55,894 nucleotides of DNA from Eimeria necatrix (lineage: Eukaryota > Apicomplexa > Conoidasida > Eucoccidiorida > Eimeriidae): the NCBI RefSeq assembly GCF_000499385.1, contig NW_013652638.1:1-55894 (forward strand), written 5' to 3'. The translations under genes and the position numbers were made by a program. How positions within the stretch are numbered: position 1 is the stretch's first letter; the number at the start of each line of letters is the position of its first letter. Under the pieces are notes generated by a model that worked only from the letters and a program-made list of their open reading frames with translations, was not told where the DNA came from and did not search any database. Shown piece after piece: positions 12,001 through 23,866 of the stretch.

Positions 12001-15000
12001 ATAGGCGTCGCCAGAGCCTGAAGGCGAGCGTTGCACGCGTCCAACGTTTGCTGGAGCAGCCTGATGCGGATCCTCCAGGGGGCATATGGCACGGAACTGA
12101 AGGTGCAGCTGGTGCACGACAACGATGGGAGCACAGCGGCAGCACTTCACTCCATACAGGAGATTTGGGGAACACGCACTGTCCACCGCGTGTTGTTGTT
12201 CGCGGGGTTCGCGATGCACACAATGGCCAGCTTGTCACAAATGCTTCTAGTCTAGGAGGACCTGTTTGCCCTTCCGGACATACACCATTAACGACTCGGA
12301 TGCAGCATCTTTGCTCAGCGAAGGAACAACGCAACAATGCGCAGCAGCAAACACTCCAGCAACTGCCCCCTACCGGAACGGGGGGCAAGGCTTCTCCCAG
12401 AACGCTTGGGTTTGAGGGCACTTGGTCGGGTGACCGAGAAGGCGCATCATTCGCAGATGGAGATGGTAAGTTGGTTTCGCTACAGATTAGTGTGCGTTTA
12501 CATCCTGTGCCTCACTATTAAGATAAGCGTGGCTGCTTGAATAGTCATCTAGGGCGAGGAAAAATAAGGATAGAAGATTTAGCAGGAAGTAGCGGACCGA
12601 AGACGAAAATATTGCCCAAGATGTCGAATTACATTTCCAGGCAGTCTTGCATTGGCTTGAATCAGTTCCTGCACACGCTGTAGATTTGCATGAGTCGTTC
12701 CTGGCGCGGTGCTGATGCAGCTGAATTGCACGGAATCCCTGCTGGAGGGGGAAACTCTATGGCTGAAGGTTCTGGTGTTCCTGCCAGTCTTTCACGGAGG
12801 GGTCAGTCACCCACAAGCACAGCAGTCGGTGGACGGCGCAACGCTACTGGATCTGACAACTGTTTTGTAAGCAGTGGGAAAGCAGGGAACAGCAATTCGA
12901 GCGACTGTCCGGAGCGGCAGCAATATGCGGTTCGTGCAGCAGAGCTCCCCAAGGTCAAGGGAGTTTTCATAGGCAAAAAGCACACTTGCTGGGTTGCGCA
13001 GTGGAATGATGCCAACGGTCTGTCTCGTTGCACCCTTCAGCCCCGCTCGTTTTGTCAGCACTTGCTAGCATCCTGTCATCAGGGATTGCATGGCTGCTGT
13101 CACGCACTGATTTTTAGCGGAACCAGTATCGCTAGAGTTCGCACAGAAGACACGAACACTATCTTGTTCGCACTATAGGACTGTGCATCGCTGCTGATTC
13201 GTCTTTTTTCCGCCGCAGGCCAGCCTAGGCAAAGCTGCTTCAATATCAAACAGCATGGTTTCGAGAAGGCCCGTCGGTTGGCGGTTCAGGCAAGACAGAC
13301 TCTCATGGGCATGGCGACGTCGAAGCCCGTGAATAACGTTCAAGTTGAAGCACAGCGAGCTGCGGGACAACCTGTGCTGCCACCCACTGGCCGGGAAACG
13401 CCTTCGATGCCGACGAGGCTTCCGGGTAGGCTTTATTGGACAAGAAATTTGGTTTCGCTGCTTGTTTTGCGTTGATTTTTAGAGCTTTGTCGGAAAAAGA
13501 TGCTTCTAACGTCGCTGCAGGCCCGTAGTAAGGCATTTCCGTTTACAGTAGGAACATAATTTCAGCTGCTTCTGAATGCGCTTTGCGCCAGATTTACTCT
13601 TCATGGGGGACGCCACTACGGCAATTGCAGAGGCGCTTGGGAGCCGCGGTATACAGACCCCCACTGCCGTGCTGCCGCAGCCATGTGTGAAAACCAAGCT
13701 CGACGGTCTTACTTTATCAAGTGAAGGGGCCGAAGCTCCAGCAGGCCATGACCCAATTATTGCTGGAAACGCTTACACGGCTCGAAGCGCTAGCCCTACG
13801 CACACAAAAACAGGAACATCCGGGACAGCAACGCCAAGGAACTCCCCACGTGGGGCACTTCACCGACCGACAGCTACGTGTCCAAGCGACAGTATGACCA
13901 CGGCTTTTCCACAGAAGCCCACAATGCAACGACAGGTGCCAGTCACAACACAGCCATCACTTCCTGCTGTGGCTTCGAGCGGGTCGACTGCAAAGCAGCA
14001 AGCCTTACTGCAGCATCAGCTACAGCAACAGCTTGAGGACCAGCTTCAACAGCTGCAACAGCTTCAACAGCAGTTGCTGCAGCAGTCATCAGCTGCTCAG
14101 GAGGCGCAAAGCAGGACGGCGCCTGTTCTGGGGCCGCGTGCTCCTTCGGCCTCTGGATATTTGGGACTAGCTGACAGCTCGTCATCGGCACTGGCACTGG
14201 TGAGCTCATTATTGGGGGATTCGGCCCCAGCGTCTCTCCGGCTCCCAGCATTCAGTGACCCCTCACGAGCTATTCCCGTGCTCCACTCTTCAGAAGGGCA
14301 GCAGCGGCAGGCAACACAGAAATCTGGGAATGCTGATCTGTTGAACGAGTTACCAGTGACCCCGCAGCCTGTCAAAGTTTCTCGCGGAGGTCCCGGGGTT
14401 CTCGGGCTCCCAGGCGATGGCGGAGGGGCACTTAGTGCCTCATTTGGTCCCGCTGATTCGCTGGAAGAAGACAGCTTGCATGCATGTTCAAAGAGGAAGC
14501 AACGACTAATATGTGCCACGAAACAGGGTAAGCGCACGTTGGCGTCGTTGGCAAGAGAGTTCCCTTCTGTCGGTGGAGTTACATACAATGTTAAGGGTGC
14601 ATGCTGGGAAGTGGCTGTCAAAGGACGGGACGCTGCTAAAATTTTTAGCACCCGAAAATTTGGAGGCCTAGAAGCAGCGTATGGAGCGGCAGTTATGTGG
14701 AAGCGTAAGGTGGACCGAGGCGAGGAGGGTGCTGATGACGTGGATGGACCTGATCAGCCCGAAGGTCATCCAGATGACGAATATCTCGAGGATGCCGAGG
14801 GGCTTGGAGGAAGTGCCTCATTAACGAAGTGGGAAACTGGGTTGGAAGCGGAAGAACCGCTTAAGAAACGCACGGCTTGCGCAAGGCCCGAAGTTTTAGT
14901 AAATTCACTTGGGGTTGCCATGCAACAACAGCAGTTCGGCTCGGCAGTAGTTCCGCCGTCAGTTCGCATCGCATCTGCACCGGATGAAAGCCATGTAGTT

Positions 15001-15033
15001 CAGCAACTGCTGTCGAGGGCACCCAGCATTTGA
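9073..15033 (+). CDS. ApiAP2 transcription factor with two AP2-type domains (5 exons)
   Basis: Exon model: 9073-10305, 10449-12465, 12721-13017, 13219-13425, 13592-15033. Phases agree at every junction, and the product is about 1731 aa. The first AP2 domain is split by intron 3: residues from about 1161 (KVKGVFIGKKHTCWVAQW) continue after the splice with SCFNIKQHGFEKARRLAVQA, the usual beta strands followed by the GF..AR.LA helix. A second AP2-like domain lies near 1575-1630 (VTYNVKGACWEVAV, AAYGAAVMWKRKV). Exon 2 contains two separated blocks that resemble the apicomplexan ACDC domain (LTVLSMLEDL; HHVAVVTCADRFAELLPYSH). A glutamine-rich run sits near 1400. ApiAP2 proteins are sequence-specific DNA-binding regulators in the nucleus. 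The ATG is the first after an in-frame stop, so an upstream exon cannot be excluded. Confidence 0.85.
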
Positions 15034-15717
15034 CTGCACGTGTGGTCACAAGCTCGTGCAGTTGGCTTGTCAAAACCACGCTGCCAGCCATGAGTGCCAA
15101 GAGCGCCACTCGCAGAAACGTTTGAATCAATGTGTGCTTTCATGAGCAAGGGTGACAGCCTTGACAAACTGCGGTGCCGCGCTGTAGCCGGGTGCGCTGC
15201 TAATATTTAATAAGGGAAGTAGAAAGTGGCAGTATGACTTTCAAGCCGCACAGGTGTATTGACGTATTTCATCTCGTGACTTTTCGCCATATCTGCACTT
15301 CCTAGGATGACTCGAGCTGCGGTGCCCTGGATGACACTGTGGTGCCCTGAATCGCGGTGCGGCCGAGGCAGCCTCAAGAAGGCTATCGCCTTTCAACACC
15401 TGCGTGACAATCCCTTCTGTTTGTAAATAGGAGCTAAGGAAATTGGGGTTCGTTTCATGGCACCCCACGCACGGGAATGCAAATGTGGCCTTCAACAATG
15501 GAGTGGGCCGGGGAACAGAAACGCCAGGGGCAGTCGCTGCATAGGTAACTTGTATATCCTCCGGAAACCTGTTTAGCTGCCAAACGCTGTGTGCAGAATC
15601 AACGATACTCCATTAACACCAGTGTCATCGTGCTTGCAACTGCGTCATGATAGCATCCTATAGCTACCAGCGTTCGCTTAGAAGTGCACTGATCGACGCC
15701 ACCAGCCATGGCTACCC
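15034..15717. other. Convergent intergenic region
   Basis: Lies between the 3' ends of the ApiAP2 gene (+) and the SFT2-like gene (-). Only short random ORFs; presumably holds both 3' UTRs. Confidence 0.5.
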
Positions 15718-16522
15718 CTAACGAAGAGACAGCCGGCGGAATATCCACAAAACCGCACGCTGGCCGTACGGTATGTAACTTAACGAATACCACATGTATG
15801 CAAGCCACTGAATACACACAAAAAATACGATCACAAGCCCAACTTTTAAGTAGACGCTCGAGAGCAACGTGGCCACTAGACTGCCCACAAAGATGCAGCT
15901 CGTCACAAGGCGGGACTTGTCAGCCATATTCCTAAATTGTTGGATTGGCCCTACTAGGAAGGAGGTCCCTGCTAGTCCAATTATGTTGCCAATGGTGTAT
16001 GTGACGGCGAACTTGTTGTTTTTGCCTAGCAGCATGTCATTGAAGGCACCTGAAGAGGTATACCACAGACGCGGAGAACTAAACATTTGTACAGAATTTG
16101 GGCTTATCTACCATGTGCCCGCCTTCGTTTGAAAATTTTCACAATACAGCTATTCAAGAGAGGTGACGTTACGGCACCATCTTTCCGCAAGGTCAGTGCG
16201 AAGTCGAAATCCACCTGCGACATAGCTTACCCATTGAAACTGCCGAGAGAATCAGCCCCCCAAGAAAGCAGGTAAGCCAGCCAAGAATTCTCTCAGTGCT
16301 ATTCAGTGGCTCACAGCAGCACCAACTGTCTTCGTCATCATCATCCACGTCTGTGCCATCTGCAAACAGCGGTCCGCTTGTAAACCACGACGTAGCGCTC
16401 CTAGCACTGGTACGGCGATCCTCCCATGCTGCATCTGACGGAGGGTGCAACTGTTCCGATCCTGACTTCAAGAGTCTATCGTGAGGAAGGGGGTGCCGTG
16501 AAAGAGGGAGTAACGATGACAT
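15718..16522 (-). CDS. SFT2-like vesicle transport membrane protein (2 exons)
   Basis: Exon 1 is 16522-16231 and exon 2 is 16049-15718. The junction is GT-AG, with the split glycine codon restoring frame, and the product is 207 aa. An acidic patch (TDVDDDDEDS, about 57-66) precedes the family start LNSTERILGWL. Four predicted membrane helices follow at about 77-97, 111-131, 145-165 and 168-186. Between them are the diagnostic FLVGPIQQFRNM loop and the C-terminal WYSLSYIPYGQR motif. SFT2/GOT1-type proteins sit in Golgi and endosomal membranes and assist fusion of retrograde vesicles. The gene runs toward the ApiAP2 gene. Its 5' end overlaps, on the opposite strand, the proposed first exon of the small coiled-coil gene, so one of the two starts may be wrong. 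Confidence 0.88.
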
Positions 16523-16977
16523 TGACGCAGCTGCCCTCGACCCAAAGATTCCTAATCAGTTACCAAGGTGACCCTGGAACTAAAAAAGCAAATGAAAACG
16601 GAATCCGAGGTCGACGCAAGCAATTTGGGTGAAGCCGAACAACAAAACACGCCCGGTAAAGAAAAACTTCAGGTGGCACTAGCTCCTCCTACCGCTGACT
16701 TCGTAAGCGAGATGCCATTGGCAGTTTAAGTGATAATGATCTGCCATTGGGTGTCTGGTGTGAACAGCCGTGGCAGCTGCAGTTGTTCCGCTAATCGCTC
16801 AAAGTGTGTGCATGGAGAAGACTCTAAGAGCTTCATCCAGCTAAACACAAGAGTCATAGCTGCGTTCTTTGATGCATTTCAAAGGTCCTAGAAGAGCGAA
16901 GGACAAACGAACTGGAGCTGCGTCTGCAGAACTCACGGCAGACCCCAGATCTCCGAAAGCTAGTCCAGAACATGTAA
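16426..16977 (+). CDS. Candidate small coiled-coil protein (3 exons)
   Basis: Proposed exons: 16426-16480, 16560-16672 and 16885-16977, giving 86 aa. All junctions are GT-AG and phases fit (1 and 0). The product is highly charged with heptad-like spacing, for example LTKVTLELKKQMKTESE and then LEERRTNELELRLQNSRQ, and ends LRKLVQNM. No family is recognised. Prefoldin or tubulin-cofactor-like small helical proteins come to mind, but I see no diagnostic motif. Exon 1 overlaps the coding start of the SFT2-like gene on the other strand. Exons 2 and 3 are the better supported part, and the true first exon may lie elsewhere. Confidence 0.45.
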
Positions 16978-17338
16978 CAACGGGAACGGGCCTACCAAGT
17001 TCCCTATCCAGTCAGCATTCAGCAGCATGCCAATCTGTTTTTTATTACAGTTGGCAAGTTTTCGAGTCAACAGCTCGCCGCAGCATTTGGGGCTGTGGGT
17101 TGGCATGCTGCGCAAGCGTGATGCAGCGTGGGGCTTCTATGACAGGCCGTTCCTGTTTGCTGCGGTGGAAGCTGTTCTGCATCCAGAACATTCAGATGGA
17201 CATCTTAGACCATTGCATTACGTGGGCTGCGGGTACTTCAACAATTCCTAAATAGCGTCTGCCGTCGCAGTGCAGAATCAGGCCGCCGTGTGCACGCCGC
17301 GACTACGCAGCCCCCACTTCTTTCTTTCGTAGCTGAAG

Positions 17339-18261
17339 ATGTCCACTCGTCTGGTTTTCCGCCGTCACAATCATTACAACACCGCTTCCAATCGAGTGAG
17401 GCGCGTCAAGACCCCAGGCGCGAAGGTCGTATACCTCAATGTACGCAAGCAGGCTTCTCGCCAAAAGTGTGGGGGATGCGGGAGGCTCCTTCCTGGGGTA
17501 AGAAACACGGTTCAACTGCTCATATTATACAAATTTTAGTGTACGTTGAACTCGATGGCCCAATTCTTGTCCATGCAAGGCTGCTACCGTGGCGGCTCTG
17601 ATCGCAGGTTGCATCTTGGCCAGGTTTTCCGCTCAATTTTTTCTGTGTAGTGCTTCATATATAGTGAATTTGACGCACCACAACGCTCCGTAGGAGTTGT
17701 GTGGTGGCGGTGCGTCGGTGCTGTTGCGCGACTGAGCACTACTCAATTCCGTGTTTATATCGATTGCTTACGGATGCGCCTTCCCATATTGGGTTGGCAG
17801 GCGCAAATCTGAGTGGCATTGAACACGCGGTAGTCTTTTTGTGGCGCATAAGTTATTGAAAGGTTGTTTCGTCCTACTAACTGAGACTGAGCTCGTCTGG
17901 CTGTGCGATGCGCAGATACCGGCCCGTCGCCCTCCCCAATTTAGGCTTTTGAAGAAGCGTGAAAGAACTGTCAACCGCGCCTATGGTGGCACGCGTTGCC
18001 ACTCCTGCGTGCGCGAGAAGTAAGTCTTCCATGTGAACTTAACGTGCGAGCTAGCCGCAAGTCCATGTGGCCAGCGAAATCAGGAATTCTCCCTTTAATA
18101 TGTGTTTGTTTCTGCTTGCTTGTTTGTTGGGACAAAGGGTTCTTCGCGCCTTCCTTGTTGAGGAGCAAAAATGCGTGAAGCAAGTCTTGCAAGTCAAAGA
18201 GAGGCAGAAAAGGGACGAGGTGAAAACTGAAAACAAAAAGAGCAAGAAAAGGTCGAAGTAA
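17339..18261 (+). CDS. RPL34: 60S ribosomal protein L34 (eL34), 3 exons
   Basis: Exons 17339-17497, 17916-18019 and 18138-18261 give 128 aa, slightly longer than the usual 115-120. The N-terminus RLVFRRHNHYNTASNRVRR matches the family signature, followed by TPGAKVVYL and the CGGC zinc-ribbon-like knuckle. Exon 2 carries TVNRAYGGTRCHSCVREK, with the second cysteine pair. Exon 3 has RAFLVEEQKCVKQVL and a lysine-rich tail. It is a structural protein of the large cytosolic ribosomal subunit. The last splice uses CAAAG|G after a long T-rich tract. Intron positions inside a conserved protein make the model reliable. Confidence 0.95.
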
Positions 18262-19157
18262 CCGCTCATAGTCACGTTGTGGATTGCTGCGAAGCGCGTT
18301 TTGAGGGACCCGCCAACGAAACTGTTTTTGAATGCAACCAATCTTGAACGGTTGCCGGTCTCTGAATCATGCATCAATTACTTTACATACCTTAGGTACA
18401 TACCTTAGGTGTCGGAGAGGCAGTTCTTAGTGTAGATGCAGCCATAAATCATTTCATATTCCTTAACTGTCAGAGCGTCAGGTTTTGTTCAAGTGTAGAT
18501 CCAGCAGGCGTAGTCAAGAGACATGGTGCTGACCTAGTGAGGAGCCGTTAAGGGTAACGAGCAATGTCATGTATTGAGACTAAGTCTTGGCTAGTCCTGG
18601 GTAGGCAGCTCAGTAATACGGTTGGGTCTTTTCACGGTGATGAGTACTGTGCACCACCGTGGCACTCAAAATGGTGACCGCCGGGGCACGGAAGCAGCGT
18701 GTTTACCTAGAACTGCAGTAACTGGACTGGAGGTGCCCGTGTGACAGTTGAGACCTTCAGAACGCTTAGCTGGCCCTGTTTCACTCAATTTCACAGCGGG
18801 CACTCGATATTGTTTGGCGTCTTACGCTTATGGGAGGAATGCAGGCTGTCAGGCGCTGAATGCTCTGAAGAAAGTGACGGGACTGCTGCTGCATGTGGAA
18901 GGGAGTCACGCAGGGAGCCTTTTTCGAGGGGATGGGGTTCTGCAGCTTCATTTTATCGTAGTATTTACGGCATTTTATTTGCCAACAACGAGCTCCAACT
19001 CTAGATTGAAGTGGGGCAGGCCAACCGACCGCCACGCCTTCCGCATGTGGCCGCATCTGTCTCCGCCTCCAGCGTATCTTGTCCCTTTACACTCATTACG
19101 AGGTCTAATAAATGTTATTGCATATAGAAACTGCAGAAAGATTCCACTGTACTCAGC
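18262..19157. other. Intergenic region with a 13-bp tandem duplication
   Basis: No supportable gene. A tandem duplication of ACATACCTTAGGT occurs at about 18384-18409. Probably holds the eL34 3' UTR and the promoter of the methyltransferase gene. Confidence 0.45.
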
Positions 19158-20940
19158 ATGAGCCTTACCAAGCTCGGCTCGATGCCCAGTGCAGTTGTTT
19201 TCCGAAGGCCTTCCCTATCTTACTTTCAATGGTCGAGAACGAGGTGGGTCGCGAGGAATGTTGACGTTAGTCTCTCGACTCTAGGTGGTGTTCGGAGGCT
19301 GGCTACTGCCATCCCTTCAATACGGAACCATCGATCGCAACACAGCTCTGAGTGGATCAGACGCCACATTACAGACCCCTATGTTCAGCGTGCACAGGAG
19401 GCAAGTTAAACGCCACTGCCGTAGCTTTTCAACGTTTTTGATGTATCTGTGATGTCCTTGCCGTCTTGGGACCCTGCTAGGCTTGATTGTACCAAATGTG
19501 ACATGGCCGCAACAGTGCATGCCTGCGTGCATCGGTTCGTCGCAAAACTGACGAAAACTTGAACAGGAATACCCATTGCTTCTCAAATTGGAAGTTTCTC
19601 GCTGCGTGATATGTGTGTAGTCCTTTCGTTCATGGGATTGTGAGAGGCTCAGGCCGATTGCGTGCGGGCTCTGTGGTCCGGATGGAACATGACGTAAATT
19701 TTGGCCAAGCAACTTCACAGCTTCTTCCTTTGCGATTCAGTGCGACTATCGGAGCCGATCAGCTTTCAAGTTGGAGCAGCTTGATGATGAATATCTCTTC
19801 TTGCGCAAAGATCGCATCATCCTCGACCTTGGATGTTGCCCAGGAGGGTGGTGCCAGGTGGCTGCAAAGCGTTGCCTTGTAGGCCAAGGAGCAACTGGCG
19901 GGATCAGCGGTGTTGCTCCCTCACCTTCAACTTCACGTGTTATTGGCGTTGATATTGCCAGGATGGACCCTGTAAGCCTTCCACGAGTGCAGCACCTCTG
20001 GTGAATTGCAGGACTTCTGGTGGATCCTGATCGTAAAATTCGCATTCTTTCTTTGATTGCATAAGATGTGGAGTCTATTTGTACTGGAAGGCATCTTGCG
20101 CATGGTTGGGGGAAAACGTAAGTGGCGTGACATGCTCGTGTTATGCGTTTCAGAGCTCGCCAGAACACGCACGTGAACGGCTAGTTGGTGGCTTCGTGTG
20201 TTTCGCAGCTTCCAAATGTGCAGTTCATACAGGGGAGAGTGGGCGACGCCAAAACGCTCTACGCAGTCCTGCAAGAACTTCGAGATCAAAAGGCAGATGT
20301 CGTGCTCAGCGATATGGCCCCCGCTTGCACTGGGATTCGGCACGACGATCATTATAACTCAGTGGAGCTTTGTCTCTACGCCGCTGACTTCATGGAACAG
20401 GTGGGCATTTGCAATCACGGGCAGAACACATGAAATTATCTTTCATATGATCTTCAAGACGGGGAGATTTTGGACACGTAAGGTGCCTCCACAACTGCTT
20501 GCACCTTGTCTTTGCTGCGCAGGTGCTTTGTCTCGGAGGTACTTTCATAGTCAAGATATTTATGGGTAGCGAGACGGGCAACTACAAGACATATCTCAAG
20601 AGCAGATTTACACAGGTCAACTCAGCTAAACCGCGGTGAGGCTGCGTCTAGCATAGTGTATAGTGACTATGTTCGAAGCGACTAACTGGAGACTAACATT
20701 TTTGTAGGTTATCTGTGATAAATCAACAAGGAATCGAGGTGAAAACTTGCCACTTGTCGTTCACGTTCGCGGAGCTCGTCTGCTAAAGCGCCACCGTTAC
20801 GCTATCTGTTGTTAATCAGGGCTTCCCGCCAGGAATCGCGGGAAATGTACTTCGTCTGCACTGGTTTTAAAGGCCGCGACAAAATATCACAAGAGGTCCA
20901 AATCAAAGGATCATTCTCTGCTCGCGAGGGCTATGCATAG
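19158..20940 (+). CDS. RrmJ/FtsJ-family rRNA 2'-O-methyltransferase, probably organellar (5 exons)
   Basis: Exons: 19158-19400, 19741-19971, 20209-20400, 20523-20635 and 20820-20940; product 299 aa. The S-adenosylmethionine motif LDLGCCPGGW lies at about 109-118. The RrmJ catalytic tetrad is complete: K91 (SAFKLEQL), D193 (VLSDMAP), K233 (FIVKIF) and E268 (SREMYFV). RrmJ/MRM2 enzymes methylate the ribose of a U in the A-loop of large-subunit rRNA. About 60 N-terminal residues, rich in R, S and T and poor in acids, precede SSEWIRRHITDPYVQRA and look like an organelle-targeting extension. Mitochondrion or apicoplast cannot be separated by eye. Intron 1 appears to use a GC donor (GAG|GCAAGT); any nearby GT donor would break the frame. 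Confidence 0.92.
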
Positions 20941-21538
20941 CGAGCTCTATATTGAAAGCTACAGAAGCTGCTTTCAGCATCAAAATCTGGAGCCGAAGTA
21001 TCGTGTGGTAGTTTTTCACCACTACCTTGATACCGCGGCCGCGAATGAGGTTGTTAACTGCAGTTTAATTGGTGCCAGCGGTTAGCGAGTGGGCACCAGC
21101 TATGCATTCACACTGTATATCGCGTTCCTGCAACCGATTCCAGGTCCGAGTCAACCCAAACTAACCCCAAAAGACTGGAACGGATTGCAGATGTCTCGCA
21201 TGCAAAGATTCAGCGCCGGTGGCCGTGTTTTACATAGCCGTCGCCTGGCACTGACTGCGGGCCTTTAATGTTTCCCAGGTGCTCGGAGCAGGGCAACTTC
21301 ACCCCGTGGCCATTTCGGGAAAACTTGTGGAGGCACAGTTTTGCTTCCCTCTAGGTTTAGCGTGACAGTTGCGTCCTCTGTTAAGTCGCCCCTCAGCAAT
21401 GCCCGTAAACCTTCAGCTGTTGCTGTTCGTTAGTTCCGCGGAGATGGGGGTTCTTTTCAGTTTGTCGCAATGATCAAATCTGACGAGGTGATGCATTATT
21501 CACTCCCTTGCCTTTCGCGTGCGTTCGCCGGCGTGCTG
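20941..21538. other. Convergent intergenic region
   Basis: Lies between the methyltransferase (+) and the hypothetical gene (-). No ORF, repeat or RNA that I can support. Confidence 0.5.
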
Positions 21539-22350
21539 CTACGGTGAAGCATCAGGCAAGCGCAGGCCTACAAGGTTCGCGGCTCTCTGTACATCTGATT
21601 GCCCTACTGTTCGTGATGGCACTTTGTACTTTTGGTACAACGCGTCTGCACTTTCGACCACATGAAAGTAAGCCGTCAAGTGGGCAAGAGCGGCAGGGTT
21701 CTCCTGGGCTACGATAATAGCCTGACTGTTGACGGCATCAACTGTTTCCTCCAAAGCCTTGAGAGTAGGGCTCTGAGTCGAGCTCTGCACTTTAGGTTCA
21801 ATGCCGGGATGCGAGGCGACCGATCCAGTGACCGGTAAAGGGTTGTGAAGTTGCCGATATGCCAGGCGATGCAGTGACTCACGAAAGAGCGCCGCCAGCC
21901 CTGCCATTGCTCGAGATGCGAAACTAAGTACTGGCAAACGAAATAGATATTGGACGGCTTCAATCAACGCACCTAAAATGCGCAAGCCGGCTGCAGTGAG
22001 AGACTTACAACAAAAATGGTCTCATGCGATAGCGACAGAACATGCGCAGAGACCAAGGGAAGAACACATCTACCTTCCAAAGCATCCGTTACTTTGGCGG
22101 CCTCGCTGCGAAGTTCCCTCACCGAAGCTGTAGGAAGAATAACAAAAGGGAGAAAAACAGAAAATGCGTCAGAGAGTGCTGAGAATATATCCCGTTTGAG
22201 CTTTATCTGAACACCAAGACCAGAGCATGCATGTGTCGTTTGCAGCTCCCCCTCATAATCCGTCAGCCGCTTGTGAATATCATAGCTTCGAGTGGGGCGA
22301 GAAATTGGGGTTTTTATTGTTATTTCGTGCTGTGTATTTACACAGCCCAA
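21539..22350 (-). CDS. Hypothetical protein, 2 exons
   Basis: Exon 1 ends at 22074 (GAAG|GTAGAT) and exon 2 runs 21990-21539 after CTGCAG. Phases fit, giving 242 aa if the ATG at 22350 is used. The joined part is uniform and protein-like: KLKRDIFSALSDAF, then VTDALEAGLRILGALIEAV across the junction, then a hydrophobic or amphipathic helical stretch and a polar tail. No family is recognised. The first 45 or so residues look less convincing, so translation may begin later or from another exon (an acceptor GTTCAG lies just before IKLKRD). It is divergent from CFIm25, about 230 bp away. Confidence 0.5.
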
Positions 22351-22577
22351 CTCATAGTGTCATATCTGCTTGAGGCAGATAGACCTCTCGAACTTCTCGG
22401 CGCTCGCCCGCGCAGTCGGCTACCTAATGAGTTGTGCGAAAAATCCGGAATATTTGTACCCATACGGTGGTTTAACATGTTTATTACATGATAATGAACC
22501 AGATTGGAGTGAGAATTTCCCGATGGGTACATCTTTGGTCATTCGGACTTGGCTGCCCGTGAGGAGCTGTCTATAGT

Positions 22578-23866
22578 TTGTATAACCTCTTGCAGCATCC
22601 CGGGCCAGGCTTCGAATGTCTGCCTGTACGTCCTTCAAAGTGTAGCAGCTGTAGGCTCAAAATGCAGATGGCGGTGGGCGACGGTGCAGTGCCAGGAGTT
22701 AGTGGAGCTGCAGATGTTTCGCAACGGACGCTCTCAGTTGTCGAAGGTCCTGCGGATTCGGAATATGACAGAGATCCTTCATACGGTTCCTCAGCAGAGT
22801 CTGCAAAGACAGAGCAAAAGCAGGTGATCCCTAGACCAATAAACAAGACGGCAGCGCCGAGGGATATCGAGCCAGAGTGGGCGGTCTTCCCAGAATCCAA
22901 TTACTCGTTTGAATCCGACAGCGCACTTGGCAACAAATGGGGGTCTGGTTCGCCAGAAGAGCGTTTTAAGAAGCGCCAAGAGGCGTACTTGCGTGAGGGC
23001 ACAAGAAGGTCAGTAGCAGCAGTTTTTCTGGTCCACTGCGCAGAATATCCTCATGTGTTGCTGTTACTAGACCAGCAACAACAGAAACACAGCCTCATTA
23101 TGTTCAAGTACAAAACCTGGCAGAAACCGAAGGAGGTGCTGCATCAGAAACTGTCGAAGTATCTTATAAAGCCTGAACAAAACTCTAAGAGGAAATGGGT
23201 GGCACAGCAACTCTCCACAGACGGTCCTGACTTGGAAGTAGGAGAGTTTCTTGGCGAGTGGTGGAGAGGCGAGTTTGACGACGATTTAGTCCCTTACTTG
23301 CCGCCCCACGTCACCCGTCCAAAGGAAAGAGTCCGTGTGCATCAGGTAAGGGGAAAGGTGCCCACGATCAAGTGAAAGGCGACACAACGTAGCAGCCCGT
23401 TTCTTTTTATTGCTCTAAGTGTAAATTTACACGCCGGAGTCTCTGCAGCGGCAGCTTTGACTTTTTCCAGGTGCCGTTGCTGCTATTTGAGGCGCAGGTG
23501 CAGCTGCCCCATCGCTGCTCATTTCGCATTCCCGTCGGTTTCTGCTTAACCGTCGTTCCCATCTTCGAGCTTTCTCCCCAACGCGTTGGGCTTGCCATTG
23601 GCGGGTTGTCTCACCTTATTGCCCGTTTTAGCATCCGGCTTATGGTTCCAACTTTGGACAAATATGAAGCAGATACCTCACTTGAACACAAAGGTGAGGC
23701 TGGGCTCGACGATTTAGGAACAAGTTTTGATATACATGAGCTAGAGGAGCAGCCAGACGTTGCAGGCGGCCACGGTGAAGCGAAGCCAGCACTGGAAAAT
23801 GATGGAGAACTCGAAATGCTGCCACCAGAGCTACAGCATCTTGCAGAACCTGAAGAAGCAGAATGA
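22578..23866 (+). CDS. NUDT21: CFIm25 (NUDT21/CPSF5) pre-mRNA cleavage factor subunit, 2 exons
   Basis: Exons 22578-23345 and 23471-23866 give 387 aa; an internal ATG at 22662 is an alternative start. The CFIm25 signature begins at about 104 (FPESNYSF). It continues with the REGTRRSVAAVFLVH and HVLLLL strands of the Nudix fold, GEFLGEWWRGEF, and PPHVTRPKE at about 242-250. Exon 2 completes the fold (VPLLLFEAQ, VVPIFELSPQRVG, SHLIARFSI). CFIm25 binds UGUA elements upstream of poly(A) sites in pre-mRNA and guides cleavage in the nucleus. It is a Nudix fold used for RNA binding rather than hydrolysis, and I do not see a canonical catalytic Nudix box. Extra N-terminal (about 100 aa) and acidic C-terminal (about 65 aa) extensions exceed the 227-aa human protein. 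Confidence 0.93.

Noticed and set aside
13576..13591. Start of a separate gene at the ATG before the second AP2 exon
   Set aside because: A splice from 13425 to 13592 is in phase and links both AP2 domains into one protein, so a separate start is unnecessary, though not disproved.
16869..17255. 128-codon plus-strand ORF and a 74-codon overlapping ORF
   Set aside because: The first is a shadow of the coiled-coil exon 3 in another frame; the second has no domain or phase-compatible partner and lies just upstream of the eL34 gene.
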